64,000 nt of DNA, from NCBI GenBank assembly GCA_013400975.1, contig WBMZ01014175.1, positions 340 through 64,339 of the forward strand, given 5' to 3'. Source of the DNA: Atrichornis clamosus. Lineage: Eukaryota > Chordata > Aves > Passeriformes > Menuridae. Below the pieces are notes generated by a model. It worked only from the letters and a program-made list of their open reading frames with translations, was not told where the DNA came from and did no database searches. Of this stretch, positions 1 through 13,739 are shown piece by piece. Position 1 is the first letter of the stretch. Every line of letters begins with the position of its first letter. Both the position numbers and the translations under genes were made by a program.

Positions 1-2729
1 CACTGTTCCCCACCTTTGTGTTTTTCAAAACCGTATCAAAGACTTGGCCAGGGTGATCAACGATCCCTTTGTGTCTTGATCACCCACCATTTACATACAG
101 GGCTACACTCCGCTTCGGCCAGCTGTGTCCCTGGTAACCAATTGGAAAAAAGAAAAAAAAAATTCACTAAGAAACTCAAACCCACCACACCTCCCTAGTC
201 ACATCTGTGCTTTCACCTGGACAAAGAGCGATGGGTATGTCACGTTCTTGTCACTGATTTAAACAATTATATGTTTTTGAATATCTGTCACCGTGAACCT
301 CAGCCTTTCTGCACTTACTAAGTAGCTGCTTCTTTGAAATATCATCCAGAGACATTGAAGGTGTCTGTAGCTGTTGCTGAGAAACTGAACAAAAGGCATG
401 GATATTTTAATTTTTGTGAGAATATTCACAGCTGTCAAAACTTTTTGAGTCTTTCTGGGAAACATTCGCATTTGGGTTTTTTCTGAGTGCTTGGCATTAT
501 AATTGTCAAACACCTTGTCATTTAAAGTTGATCAATGAAGCAGTTGCTTTCTTGAGCATGGCTCTTAATAGAAATCAGGACTATAAAACATTCCTCCCTT
601 TACCTCTCTCCTCTGCTCATGAGGGGTATTATCCACCAAGGCAAAGCTCTGATGAGCAAATTATATTCCAGTGTGCAATCACAAGGTGGCACAAATCAAT
701 TTATGGGCACTTCAGTATTTTAGCTTATTCCATCTGTTCAGTACCCAAATTAAAAATTCAGACACAAACACTGTTTAGAGGCACATCATAAAAAGTTAGC
801 TGAAAGTGATTTGCATCCATGTATACTATATGTGCTTTATCTTGCATACCATGCAGCTGTTACATTTGATGATTGTTCCAGACACAAACTGGGGCCAAGT
901 AGTGATTTTTATGAAGCTGTTTATTGTAATAAGTGTTGTAATAATTGTAATGTTTCATGTGGTTATACAAAGACATTTGTGGTACTGTTTGAAGGACAGA
1001 ACTGTAAAAGGGAACTGAATTGATACTAGCTTGAAAATATCGAAGACCTAGCTAATTTTGTATAAATATATTTTAAAAACTTGTAACTATTATTCCCAAT
1101 ATTTTCAGGAACAAAGTTTTCATGAATAATTGTTTGGTAATCCTAAATTAATAAATTAATAAATTAGCTAAAGTGCAGGGGTTTTTTTTCCATTTTAAGA
1201 GTTACAGTGTTTGATGAAGACAGAGGTAAACATGCAATTTGTACTTTGATACATAGACACAAATATCTGCCAAGAGCACTCCAGGGGACAACACTTTTTC
1301 CTTCCTCAAGAACTGTTTCTTTTTCCTTCATTAACTACTTCCTGGAAAATACAGAAGCAATTCTTTGAGTGGGGGTTATCATTCACATCATTTGCTCTTA
1401 CCACTCCTAGATAAATTCTTTAAACAGTGGATAGGAAAATTTTGTCCCTTCCTTCTACCTATCCCACTCAGACAGTGGAATATTAACCAAACAGACACAA
1501 CACAAAGCATTTGAGAATGTCTATTTCTTTACCTTTGCTCCTCCTGTACACAATTATACCTGTGCCTCTCAGTGGAACTGAGGTGTAGGCTGGACATACT
1601 TGCCAAGGAAAGGAACTGGACATTGAATCCGATAGGGAGGGCTTCAGCTTCCAGTAACCTGCAGAAAGTACCTGAAATCTGTAGAGCAGCTGGATTTGTA
1701 AGGCGTATGTCTTGTTTTACAGCAGGCATCCTGGATCACATCCAGACTGTTGATGCCTTCCTGTAGCCATGGCAGGGGCTCCAGGTGCCCAATGCAAATC
1801 TGTGCTGTGGGGCACAAGTACTGAAGAACCCAGACACAGACAATATATTTTTCCTTGCTAGTGGATGTCTAAGTTAGCTCACTTTTACACTGCAATGTCC
1901 ATGAGGGTGGAATATTTTCTTGCACAAGTGGTGTGTCATGCCCATTTTTCTTCTACCTAACCTTGCATCATGTTTTCAAACATATTATGTCAATTTCTTG
2001 AAAGTCTCTAATTCTGCTCTATTAGGTATTTCATAATAGGGCTGATTAGATGTTTCTTAGATTTTCTCAGCTCGGAGACATTCCCAGGCTCAGTAAATAT
2101 TGAGATGTTTCACATCTAAACTGAAAATAATCATTTCAGAGGACGAAAGTGGTACGGCCTCTTCAGCGTGCACTTTTCAGAGTTATCAAGTGAGTTAAAT
2201 GTTGAACTTGTCATTTCCCATCCTCTGCCTCATAAATATTCTATCAGTGATATGTCCCTTCAAAAAATTGGAGGATTTTTTTTAAGAGCACTAAATTCGC
2301 ATTGCATCCCCTACTTTTTTCTCTAAAACTTGCTTCTGAGGGAATAGAATTTTGAGACTCATTATTTACTCTGTTGCAAAACATATTACAATTTTAAGTT
2401 CATGGTATCACCGCAAAGGATTTCAAATATCAATTCAAAGTTATGTGTGTAGTATTATGTGAACATATTTTGCAAGTCTACAGATTGGTCCGTTATATTG
2501 TCATCTGAATGTGCAATAAATATATCTCACTGTAAGAAATTAATCTTTGTCTTGAAAAGAAAAAAAAAAGCAGTTATTTGATTCATTGTATTTGGATGAG
2601 CTAAATTAACTGGTATAAGAGTCCCAAATATTAAAACAGGTTTTCATATGAAATGGGAAGGTTTCTGTTGGAAACCTTCAAAATTCTATCTCCAATTTAA
2701 TACCATTTATTATTAATTGAAATAATCTC

Positions 2730-2755
2730 TGTACCAACTACCAGAAGTTGGTACA
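2730..2755. repeat. Perfect 10-bp inverted repeat (hairpin)
   Basis: The arms TGTACCAACT (2730-2739) and AGTTGGTACA (2746-2755) are exact reverse complements around a 6-base spacer. The next outer bases do not pair. The structure is directly visible; no function is implied. It is too short for a pre-miRNA. Confidence 0.85.
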
Positions 2756-4299
2756 CAAAATAATTTGACTTTGATCACGAGAATTTATCTGGAATTATGT
2801 GTCAAAATGTGAAACAGCAAAAAAATTTGCTTGATGTAGATAGAAATAAGCTGAGAAATGCCTTCTATGTCAGAAAGGTTTCAGAGATTAAGAAAAAGAG
2901 AAATCAGCTAAATGAGGGCAAACTTAAATAGAGCTGGCAAACAAAAAGTTTGTAAGAACTTAGGAGAAATTCTTAATGACTTTTTTTTCTATTTGCATTT
3001 TCTGCAGTCACCTATATAGGTAACCTGAATTTCCAAAGAGGCAGAGAGCTTCAGCAGGAAATACTCAGTGTCTAGAGCTGTTCAAAGTAAACCTAATAAT
3101 GGTACATCTTGAATTATTCACTTCCTTTGCTCTTTTGTAAATTGTAGCCAACAGTTTCCTTCACACTTGGGGTTTCTACAGAATTCTTCTACCCTCATAC
3201 TCTCAAAAACAGCAAATGAGGAAATGTTGAGAAGTGGAGGAAAAGAGCAGAACAATTTCTGGAAAGTTTCAGAGCAAAAAAATTTTCTTCATTCTCCAAA
3301 TAATTCACCAAGTCAGTCTACTTCTAAGGAATAGATCTCATTTTGCTTCTTTAAATTCTAAACCTTAGATCTTCTATTCATAGGTTAAAGATGATGAATC
3401 AAAGGTCACATGGAAACTGGTTCATCCCATCTAAGTGTAGGTATTTATGCTCAAAGGACTAACATTTCTAAATAAAGGACAACAGTCATTTAGGGAATGA
3501 AAATGAACCTGTTCCCCAAATCTCCAAATGTATATCGTGGAGTTTGTTTCAACAGTAACACACTGGATATTGAAGCTACAGCTGCAGCTGGCTGTCAGGA
3601 CTGTGCTCATGTGCATGAGCAGTGTGGATTCCCATTGCTTCCTTGAGTGGGCCAGGTGCTTTCCAGCTGTTCTCTACACCAAAGGAATGATGGGGTGACT
3701 AGAGACAGGGTCACTGATCAAGCTCATGGCTGGCTTCTTGAGGAACTGTGGCTAATCTCTACAGGGACACTTGAAGTGGGAATTTTAAACAGTCCTGTAG
3801 GTTCCCCCAGACATATCCTGTTGTCTGCAGGCCAATTGACTGGCACAATTCATATGCATAAACATGCTGATTAACATCAGGACTAGTAGACCTGACTTCC
3901 CCTGGCAGTTTCGGAGGCTTCCCCTGGCAGTTCCTGCTGCAGAATTAACCAGATATTACACAGGAACATTGATTGTAAATACTCTGCAGGAGCTTTTTCT
4001 GTAGATGCAGATATGCTCACATGGAACAGTCTTTTGCACACAGAAAATTAAAATATTTTGGTTATAGTTTAGGTGAATCAATAGAAATGGATCAAGTATT
4101 CACTGGAGGGGTCACATATGATTCCAGCTCTTCTTGCTTATAAAAAATTTAGTACAACTAAGACTTTGGGAAGTCTCTTCCTGTGTGGCTAAGGACCCTT
4201 AAAATGAACTCCCATCACATCCGGACAGACACTGACTAACTTGTTGGAGATAAGATTCCCCACTTGAGTATCACCCTACGCAAAATATCCCAACAAAGT

Positions 4300-4375
4300 A
4301 GTTGGTTTGTTGGGGTTTTTTTTGCTTTGGTTTGGTTTGGTTCATTTGTAGTTTTGTGGGGGTTTTTTTGGAGGG
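4300..4375. repeat. T/G-rich low-complexity tract
   Basis: The plus strand is made of T runs broken by GG or GGGG, including several TTTGG units around 4327-4341. It resembles a decayed (TTTGG)n simple repeat or the remains of a retroposed poly(A) tail on the other strand. Confidence 0.6.
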
Positions 4376-7300
4376 TGGGTTTTATTTGAACAGTCTGTCT
4401 GCAACTGCCTGTGCAATAGTACAGTGTTCTAACCTCCTTCCAAATTGTGATTGGGATAAATCACAATCATGTGCCTTCTCTTTTGCCTATGCTTTGATTT
4501 CTACAGGGAAGAAATCTGAACTTGAAGCTTGATGTAGTCATAGTGGTCTTCAATGAGTATTGATGTAGATAACCAAGAAACAGAATGCTGAAGTGTGCTT
4601 CATAGCAGAATTACTTCCACAGCACCTCTAAACACAGATATAATGTACATAGAGAGAGGAAGATGAAATGCCTGCACAGGGTGGCTCAGATAGAAGGACA
4701 TGCAGTTTGCTTAATAAGTCTACAACAAAAAGGCTCCTACCCTTAAGGGAGCAGTTAGAATGTTTGGGATGAGACCGGGATGGGCTGGTGGGAGAAATAA
4801 TGACTTTTATTGATTGTGAGTGGAAAAGAAGAAACAAAATTGTCCTTCTCCTTGAGTCAGTAAAATTTGGTTTTGCCCCCTGCCAGTAGAGCATGGAGCA
4901 TGGGCTAGCAGTGTCTAAAGCAGTGTGCCTCCTCAAAGTTTCTGAAATTATGTGAGTTGAACTAATGCCTTATTTAACCTAAGGTCATATCGCACCCTAA
5001 GGCAAATGACACTACCTTCCCTCCCTTGCAATCTAGCAGTTTGTGGCAGGGAAATCTGAAGATCTTCTGCCTACAAGAGGCAGATGTTGAGAGAAATATT
5101 CAGACAGCAAAAGAGGACATTTTGTTTAGGAAAGGACTAATCAAATAAAGATAAAATCTTCACAAACATTTTCTCAAAGAATAATACATATGCTTTGCAT
5201 ATTTTTTATATGTTGCGTTAGAATTATTAGAATTTTGAGGATTTCAAAGTGTAAAGAAGTCTGGAACAAACATTAATCTAATAAGAAGCACAGTAGGAGA
5301 TGTGCTTGAATGTTTGTGGTTTAATTGGTCCATCCACATCATCCTACTTTCAAATATTTCAAAATTCCAAGATAGGAGAGAAACAATGTCATATGACCAA
5401 AGCAGTAAATAATGAACTGTCAAAGATGACATTTCATGGACTATCATATAATGGTATTCATAATAATGAACTACTTGGAAGCTGTTTATTTGTCAAATAT
5501 ATCCACAGAAATCAGAACTTATTAATTAATCATACGCAAACAGAAGATAAGAACTTCTACTACACTATACTATAGTTTGACTAGCTCTAAAATAAGCCCT
5601 GATATCTTGGAGGTTTTGGAAGAGATTAATTATGAAAAAAAATATTAAAAAAAAGGAATAAAAGTCTGTTACAGCAACTTAATTTATTGTAGGCAAAAGA
5701 GGACTAGAGCTTCAGGTTAAATGTTGTACTAACGCCCAGTCTGGCCCCAATGCCATAACTTCAATAATCAAACACTATTTATTTATACCATGTCTCTTTG
5801 CACTAGTCTCAGGCATACTAAATATTTACAATTCAATCTGCAGTTTATAGCTTCAAATAAGCAACAGCTTTTTAAAATATTTAATAAACTACTCTAGTTA
5901 GCAGCTTATATACCATTTGGGAATAATGCAACAGAATTTCTGGAAAGTTATACCACCTCCTAGGGTGCTTCTTCATTGCAGAACAAACCTGACTGTTATT
6001 ACTCTAATCAGTATTATAATCTTATATGACATCTGAGAGCATATAGAACTGTGTTACCCATAGCAGTGGGTTCCCTATTCTGATATACTTGTGTATGGTA
6101 TGGAAAATGGCTATTTGGTCTGGTTCATGACTGCTATTCTTTTTCTTAAGAAAATATGGACCCTGTTCTTGTTAGAATAGATAAGACTCAGACTTACACC
6201 TGAACTATATCTGTAAAACAAGATTCAGCAATATTTCAGAGCATAGGTTCTCTTGAGTCTTAGCTTTGCATGCAGAATCTTGAGGTTTGCAAAATGTAGA
6301 GACATTATTAATTGAGCAATTACAATAATGAATTTTAACTAGAAGGAAGTACTTGCTAAACTCTTGAATCCTGCTAGATTGCTTGCTCCTAATAATTTCT
6401 TTTCTAGGGCTGCAGCATGGATTGAAACACGGAAAGTGACAGAGCACCATATGCAGTAATATAACAGTGTAAAGGCATCTGTCCTCTTCCTTGCTGTGGG
6501 GAACAGCTGAGTTTTAAGACCAGAAAATGATCCAGTTCTCAATACTTGCTAATTGATAAAGCATTTGACTACTGGTCCACAGGAAGAAAGGAAAATAAAA
6601 GGGGTGGGGAAGACTATACAGAAAAGGCATGTGCAAATCAACTACAGCCTTTGATTTGCTGGAAGTAGAAATGTTAATGCTCATGCAGTATCAGCTCTCC
6701 AGTATTCTAACTGAGATTTTGCAGCTGTGAGTTGCCACGAAACCAATTCAAAATTCAATATTTGTTTTGGAAAAGGCAAAATCACTGCAGAATTCTGTTG
6801 TCCTCTGCTTACTTGGGAGCGGAGGGCCTGACACTGCAAATAATTTGTGCCTACCAAGCTGCGGAGGAAGGAGTCTTGAAATGTAGAGTGATAATGAAAA
6901 TCATAATGATAAACTTTTAAAAAGTAATCAAGCTTTATTTAGCCATTCTTGCACATATTGAAAGTTTGACTTTTTTTTCTTCTGAAATATTATTTTTGCT
7001 TCTGGCTCTTTTTAATAAGTCATGATGTATGTTTAATGATGTTTCTTAAAAATATCCACATTAACTAACCATGACCCCTTATCTAGGGCAAGAAAAGAGA
7101 ACACTTAAGTTAATGGCCCAATGCCTGGGGAACCCTATATACTTTAAAGTACAGAACAAGTAAGGACATTTATAGATCTGGTGGGAGATAATAAAAAGTG
7201 CCCGATTTACATTGAAAGTCAACAGGAGTCCTCTTTGGACCTCTAAAAAACTCTTCTTTTATCAAGTAATGAGAGTGCACACAGATTATATCATAAAGTT

Positions 7301-7999
7301 AAGTGCACAGATAAAGGCATTTGGGAGGGAAAAAATGTATCTTAGACTCTCCATAGGCAAATTTTGACTTAGGTGAATAATCTTCTACTTCTCTACAGAG
7401 TAATTTAAGATTGCTCCATTTGTGTTCTGAGAACATATGTGGCATGGCTAATTGTCCCTGTCTTTTCCAGCAGTTTTAGCCTCTCAGTCTGATCTTTGTG
7501 CAAAACAAAAGCTGGTATTTTTGTGAAGATAAGTAAAATACTGGTTCTTTGGGGTTACAGGCAGCCTTTTCTATCCTGAGGTACTGTTCTCCTCACCCAG
7601 TATTCCTCTCAATTTTCTTCAGGCACTTAATGAAGAGATCCAAGCTAGAAGCCTGATTGCCCTATGACTTGTCTGTGGGCACTGCAGAGAGAGAGGCTCC
7701 TCAAGGGACAGTAGAGCCCACGGGTGAGTTGTACCATGTCTTGTGAATGTCTGTCACTCTGGCTTGTGGTTGGAGGACTCTATTGTGGCAATGGCCATGG
7801 GGATAACTGAGTTCAGTGTATGAAATGGGATGACTCTCGGGCCTCCAATTCTTTCCTGGATGTCTGCAGAGAAAGGTAAGAGATAGTGACTGATTCATCT
7901 TACTGCTGAACTTTTGGCTTTTACGTGTTCAAAATAAGAGTTTAATGGAAATTTACTTTAGGGAATAATACCATAACTCTGTTTCTTGTTATAAAGCAC

Positions 8000-8108
8000 T
8001 GAATAAAACTAATGTTTTATTCAACAGAATAACAGCAACCTTTTCTGCATTTTTGTCATGGAAAACATGCTTTCTTTTCTGTTTATGAAACATTCTGTTA
8101 TTCTGTTG
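8000..8108. repeat. Nested inverted repeats
   Basis: A perfect 10-bp stem with a 4-base loop lies at 8000-8023 (TGAATAAAAC / GTTTTATTCA). Overlapping its right end, a 14-bp segment at 8022-8035 (CAACAGAATAACAG) is exactly inverted at 8095-8108. In addition, TTGTTATAAA occurs as a direct repeat near 7986 and near 8105. This could be a decayed foldback or MITE-like element, or a local inversion-duplication. No transposon family is recognised. Confidence 0.6.
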
Positions 8109-9157
8109 TTATAAACTCATTGCATTATTTATTTTGAAGATAGGTAAGTGCAAATTATTGCTAGTTCCCTTTCCAATATCTTTTTATAAATTTTTTAAAA
8201 TTTTATATCTCATTCTTAAATACTGATAAATATTAAGATTGAAGTTGACTTATTGAGGAAGTTCAGTGTGATTTCTAAATGCTTGTGAAACTTTTGGAAG
8301 ATATCAAAACCGTATAAAAATATCACAAACACAAATATGGTCGAGAGTATTTAATCTAGCTCACAATAACTTTGCTGATGAAGGGCAACAAGAATTATAC
8401 ATAAAACAATTGAAGGATTTCTCTTCATCTTTATGATCCTGGCAAGGTCTATAAATTCATTAATGCACAAGTTCAACAGACTCTTTTTGCTACAGTGCAT
8501 TGAATGGTAGTTTATCAGGACAGAATCCATTCTTTAAGAGCTTTATGAAAGGTTTTCAGTTTTTTTCTCATCCAGAGAACAGATGTTTCCAGACAGGAAC
8601 AGAATGTTTAGTTTCATTAGAGACCCATACAATAACTAAGCTGTTTCAAAGAAGTAATTCACAGCCAAATAGACCGTGTGTCTCTTGGCTTGGCAATGAG
8701 ACATTTGGGGGTATAATTTCAGAAGTATCTTTGAAAACAGAACAAAAAAAATCAGGACACACTTTCTGTTTTGTCAGGACAATTACTCCCTTTCTAATAG
8801 TTCATTTGAAATCAATTATGGGTACACTGCCCTGACCAAATGGGATTCATTGAAAATTTTGTCAAAGCACTTTCATCTTAATGAGAAGAGAATTTGCAGT
8901 TAATTTTTCATAAACATGAAATTTCAAAGCCAGATCTCAAAATTATTTTCTGCTTATATTCTAGCAATTGCTCTCAATGTGTTATACGTGCACCCATGCT
9001 GGTATATGCTAACACACATATATGTGGTTTCTCTCCTGTCCAAATGTATGTACCACATGTGAACCCTCTCTAGGGTTTAGAGTTAGGGTTATACTTAGTA
9101 TTTTAGTGCTCTGGTTTTGAATGAGTTAAAAAAATGAAATATGGTACTTAGTTTTTC

Positions 9158-9665
9158 ACATGGAGTGCTGCATCTGGCTTGGGGGTCCCCAGCACAGGAA
9201 GGATATCAACCAGTTGGAGCAAGTCCAGAGCAGGGCCATAAAGGTTATTGTGAGGCTGGAGTATCTCTCTTATGAGAAAAGGCTGAGAGAGTTGGGATTG
9301 TTCAGACTGGGTAGGAGAAGGCTCTGGGGAGAACTTATAGCAGCCTTCCAGTACCTAAAGGGAGCCTGTGAGAAAGCTGGAGAGGGACATTTAGCAAGGA
9401 TAGGGAAAGGGGAATGGCTTTCAGCTGACAGTTGGTTGAGGCTGGATATTAGAAAGCAATTCTTTACTTCGAGGGTGAGGCACTGGAAAAGGTTGCCCAG
9501 AGCAATTGTGGATGCCCCATCCCTGGAAGTGTTCAAGACTGGGTAGGATGGGGCTTTCAGCAATCTGCTTTAGTGGAAGGTGTCCCTGCCTATGGCAGGG
9601 AAGTTGGAAGTAGGCGATCTTTAAAGTCTTGCAAACACAAACCATTTTATGATTCTATGATTCTG
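9158..9665 (+). mobile_element. CR1 LINE, 5'-truncated 3' end
   Basis: This is a 5'-truncated copy of the CR1 non-LTR retrotransposon, keeping the end of ORF2 and the short 3' tail. An open frame at 9160-9546 translates to the typical CR1 ORF2 C-terminus, with RAIKVIVRLEYLSYEKRLRELGLF near residues 35-60, GELIAAFQYLKG in the middle, and RLDIRKQFF and DAPSLEVFKTG near the end. The copy ends at 9644-9665 with the ATTTTATGATTCTATGATTC tail that is diagnostic of CR1. It has no reverse transcriptase or endonuclease domain left, so it is a dead-on-arrival fragment. It is the only clear plus-strand CR1 in the window and one of the less decayed copies, since the frame is still open. No target-site duplication is evident, as expected for CR1. 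Confidence 0.92.
9160..9546 (+). pseudogene. CR1 ORF2 C-terminal fragment (128 codons open)
   Basis: This is the coding remnant inside the CR1 copy. In full-length CR1 the ORF2 product carries an endonuclease and a reverse transcriptase; only the region downstream of these survives here. The frame starts at a chance ATG inside the body of ORF2, so it is not a true start. Compared with the usual family ending, the box before the HW motif reads FFTSRVRHW, one residue shorter than the common form. This is a transposon relic, not a host gene. Confidence 0.85.
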
Positions 9666-12545
9666 ATTGGTTTTCACTTTCATTCCATATATATGGCTCA
9701 CATTTAAACAAATTGTCATAATACTACCCAGCAACCATGGAATTTAGCATTACTTTTAATAAGACCTATTTGAATTTTCAGGATTTCCTTGTCTATCCCT
9801 TTCCCCGCACTCTTTTCTATTCTGTTGAAGAGAACATGGATATGATGTCATATGCAACTTGAATGATGCAAAGTTGCAAAACCTGTAAGAGAAGCTCTGC
9901 AGAGTCAGACTAAAACCTCATGCATTTTCTTTGGTATCTCACTCTGACGGTGGCCATATATAGATGATTAAGAAAAAGTAACGAGAAGAAGGCAAGGATA
10001 TAGAAAACATTTTCTAAATGCTTTCTCAGCCTCTATGTATATGTCTCCATATTGAAATATCTTTAATAATTCCCAATAGCTTTCATTTCTCAGAATCTAC
10101 CTATCTGCCTGCTACTCATGCACAAATTTAGCAACTGCTATATTGATGTCGAAAGACTACCTGATTCATTTCACAATAAGTTATAAATATTTTGCAGGTA
10201 TGTTTAGCCCTTCCCTGCAGAGTCTGTAATTTCTTTCTCAAGGGCAACCAGATAGTATGTCCCATTTTTGCAAGTCTAATATTATGTAGATAATCAACAT
10301 GTCCTCTCCTGAAAGCAGCCAGAGTTAATGTAAGAGATTATGTTAAGGTATTCTGAGGTAATCAATTACAAAGTTATTTTCTGAAATAGAATGGGTTTGA
10401 AATTTTTCAACATTTTTAATGCATTAATCCAACTTACACATTCAGTTACTAAATTTCTGTTCATTTAGAGGTCTGTAGAGTAATTTCATCCATTGCATTT
10501 ACTAACATTTAAAAGAATACATATGGAAGTTGCCAGTACACTTAGAAACTAGTACAAATTCAACTAGATGACGTGTAATGTAATTATATCATTTACCTAT
10601 TGCTTTTTTGTTCCTTTGGGCCCCTTTTCCTACTCATCTGCTTTTCAGCCTAGAAATTAAACACATTCTCACTCATTTAATACGAATAGACTGGACAAAG
10701 TTAAAGAGTGGGATGCAACATATTGATAAATTTATGAAAATGAGAGGAAAAATTATAGGATTGCCTGGGGAAATCTAAAAAGAATATAAAGGGAGTTTAG
10801 ATTAATGCAATATGCATATTAATGAGTCAGAATAAGGTATCCATTTATATCATTCCAATACCTTCAATCCATTTCTGAAGTCGGTCCCTGGTGAGGAGGC
10901 TTAATTTAAAACATAGAAATGCTCTCCAAGTTCCTGAACTCAAAGAGAATGCAATTAACATCACTTGCCAAATGAGTCCATTGCTATTTTTTGAGACTGT
11001 TGGCAGAAACACAAGTGCTTATGCTGAACTTTTGAGAGCAGGATACACTGGAAACTATCCTGTCCATTGCTCTTTTACACCACGGTTCTCAGTTATTGAA
11101 GTTGTCTAGTGACCAACAGCTCTTACATGTAAACTATGAAGTACATAACATATTTATTTATATGCAAAATATGAAAAAGAAACATAAATGCTTTTATTCA
11201 AACAAAAATCCCACACACCATAATATGCAGTGTTTGCTACTACCATACAGTAATGGCCTACAGTGTAACCAGTGGTGTTTCCATAATTATTTCCTATGCC
11301 AAGGATGGATGAAACAGTTGTGTTCCTGTTTAAAGATACCTATTGGAAAATTCTGACATTGTAATATTGACTTCCATCACTACATTATCAAGTCTTTGCA
11401 TTTAGAGACATAATTCCTCATACTGAGAAATGAGTAATGGAATAAGTTTTTCTTTTCATCTCTCTGTTCCCACTTTCAATCCAATTCATACTATTAGTGA
11501 ATAAAAGTACTTAGTCCTGAAGTGTTAATGTCCTGTGTAATGTATAAAAGAAGTCTACAGCAGTATATTTAAAACTGGCAAAAATAATTGAGAATTATTT
11601 TCTTACATTTAATCACTTTTATATTGTTTGTTTTTCTAGAATGTTTCTGACAGAAATGCTATTGTCTTGAATTAAGAAAGATGAGCTGCTATTCAGAATG
11701 CTTTTGTAAATAAATTTTAAGCTACCCCCAGATGAGAGCAGTCATTTTTACTCTGTGATCCAACTTGTGTCCCTTTAGTTTATCTGAGATTTCAGTCATT
11801 TCATCAAGTAGCAGAAACCGTGCCCTGATTTAGGTAGGTGGCTACCTAGGTTTGGATAATCTCCACTTTAGCCATCTAACATGCAGTATCTCCACTGCAG
11901 CACTTTCTCTTCCATTTCCTTTACAGTGAAAGGAAAAATGTATTCATTTTTAGCAGAGACATCCACATGAGGTCAAGGTAGGATGTGCAGTAGCCTAAGC
12001 ATTACAAATAGAAATCTGTATGGACTTACATTTATTCATCCAGGCATATTATTACAGGTAATATTGAAATTAGTGGCTTGTAATGTTTGCTAGATTGAAA
12101 TCTTATTTGTTTAATGTGTTTAAAAAGTTATACTCAATAATTGCAAAAAAAGTCAATATTAGTTGCAGGATAATTTGCACAAATGAAATGAGATTAAATT
12201 AAATTGGTTAAAATGCTTGCTATCCTATATCATAAAGCTTCTGCACATCCTCAGCAATACCACTTGAACTGGAAATAATCAAGAATCTCAGAACAACTAT
12301 CAAGGACAGTATAGATATGGATTAAAGCTTACTCACTTTCTGTAACAATGAATCCTTTTCTTCAGGCTTAATGAATACCGGAGGATTTAAGGGTGTTTGC
12401 AGACTGTCTTTGCATTAATTATGTTGATGTCCTTCATGTCATTATGAGTCATCATGTAATTTTCCTTGTACGTTACAATCTCTTTTCCGAAATCCTCTCT
12501 TTTGTCTTGTGCAATATTTTGAAATTTACCTTGCTTTTATTTTTC
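9666..12545. other. AT-rich non-coding stretch, nothing recognised
   Basis: No exon, RNA gene or transposon is recognised between two CR1 copies. Open frames are all below about 90 codons. A 7-bp inverted repeat, TAGGTAG / CTACCTA, lies near 11833-11850. Confidence 0.55.
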
Positions 12546-12820
12546 CACAGAATCACAGAACGGATAAGATTGGAAGGGACCATCCTCCCTGCACAAGCAG
12601 GGTCATCCTAGAGCACATTGCACAGAATTGTATCTATACGGTTCTTTAATATCTCCAGTGAGGGAAATTCCACAACCTTCCTCAATTATCTGTTCCAGTA
12701 CTTGGTCACCTGCACAGTAAAGAAGTTCTTGCTCGTACCCAGGTGGAACTTCCTGTGCACCAGTTTCCGTCCATTGCCTCTTGTCCTATTGCTTGGTCCC
12801 ACTGACTTTTACTTGGCTTG
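12546..12820 (-). mobile_element. CR1 LINE 3' end fragment
   Basis: Read on the minus strand this is a CR1 3' terminus. The plus strand begins with the inverted tail (ACAGAATCACAGAAC) followed by TTGGAAGGGACC, then the familiar inverted 3' region: AAGCAGGGTCATCCTAGAGCA, AGTAAAGAAGTTCTTGCTC and CATTGCCTCTTGTCCTATTG. It is truncated at its 5' side near 12820. The sequence up to about 12895 may belong to a more diverged part of the same copy, but I cannot align it. Several small insertions and deletions interrupt the ORF2 reading, so it is an inactive fossil. Confidence 0.88.
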
Positions 12821-13136
12821 CCAGCTTTGTTATGTCTGAGGTGCAAAAAGTCTTTCTGTCCGCAGCCCTTTACATGGAAAAATCTCACTTCCACTTTGTA
12901 TTTGACTCACTTCACAGAAATATTTGTAAGTAGCACTTTTGTAAACATGTTTATTTATTTATTTTCATCAACTGGAATGCTGATCAATCAAACTGTTGAA
13001 GGCAATGATTTTGAAGTAAAGAACATCCACAAAATATAAAAGTTTTTCTGATATACCCAAACATTAGTAAAAATAAATGAAGGTCAGTGCCATCTTTGAA
13101 AATATACACAGGAACGTCTTAGCCATTTTTCTGTCG

Positions 13137-13230
13137 TTCTTTTTCTGGTTTTTTTTATTTGCTTGTTTGATTGTTTGTTTGGTTGGGGTTCTTCTGTGTT
13201 TTGTTTTTGTTTTGTTTTTATTCACGTTAA
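13137..13230. repeat. (TTTG)n-like low-complexity repeat
   Basis: T runs of 3 to 8 bases alternate with single or double G, including TTGTTTG and TTTTGTTTTTG units. It is imperfect, so it is an old or interrupted simple repeat. Confidence 0.7.
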
Positions 13231-13739
13231 AAATGTTATTTTAAGGTTACTAGGTTTTGGTTCGGGTTTTTTCTTTTAACAATGTGAAAAGTCAGTTTTC
13301 TGGTTAAGTTCAAAATACCTCTGTCTATCTTTGGAAACATGGCACAAACTTATTGTTATTACCCTGCAAATGCCAGTCTTATTTTGTTGCCATGTATTTA
13401 CAATTCTCATGTTATTAAAAACCTATCTTTATTTGAATTAGACTGTTGTAAGAGGAGTCATATAAATTTTTTGCATAGCAATTTGATGCATTTAAACGTG
13501 ATGCTATTACACTGTGTCTTCTCAAAATGTTGGGTTCTATCCACATTTATGGAAAAGAAACTGTAATAAAAACAGTAGAAACAATCCCAGAATTAACAGT
13601 AATAGATTGCTTTCTTAGGAAACTGTTCTGGTATTCCTTGAGCTAACTCTTGTCTTCCTCATTAGTACAGTGAGGCTTTGCCTTGTCCTGAAGTCAGATA
13701 GCTCCTATTTCTTGTCAAAGTGTCGGGTGGTGCTGTGCT

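Larger units (their letters stand above)
1..9157. other. AT-rich non-coding stretch, no gene seen
   Basis: I see no coding exon, RNA gene or recognisable transposon here. Open frames are short (the longest is about 111 codons at 8500-8835), have no recognisable family, and lie in the same AT-rich background as the rest of the window. Visible small structures are a T/G-rich low-complexity tract at 4300-4375, a perfect 10-bp hairpin at 2730-2755 and a nested inverted repeat at 7987-8115. An unrecognised interspersed repeat too old to read by eye could still be present. Confidence 0.6.

Noticed and set aside
8500..8835. 111-codon open frame on the plus strand
   Set aside because: No motif, signal or family; no sign of flanking splice sites or conservation; length is within chance for 64 kb in six frames.
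9071..9091. Telomere-like TAGGGTTTAGAGTTAGGGTT
   Set aside because: Only two imperfect TTAGGG units; too short for an interstitial telomeric array.
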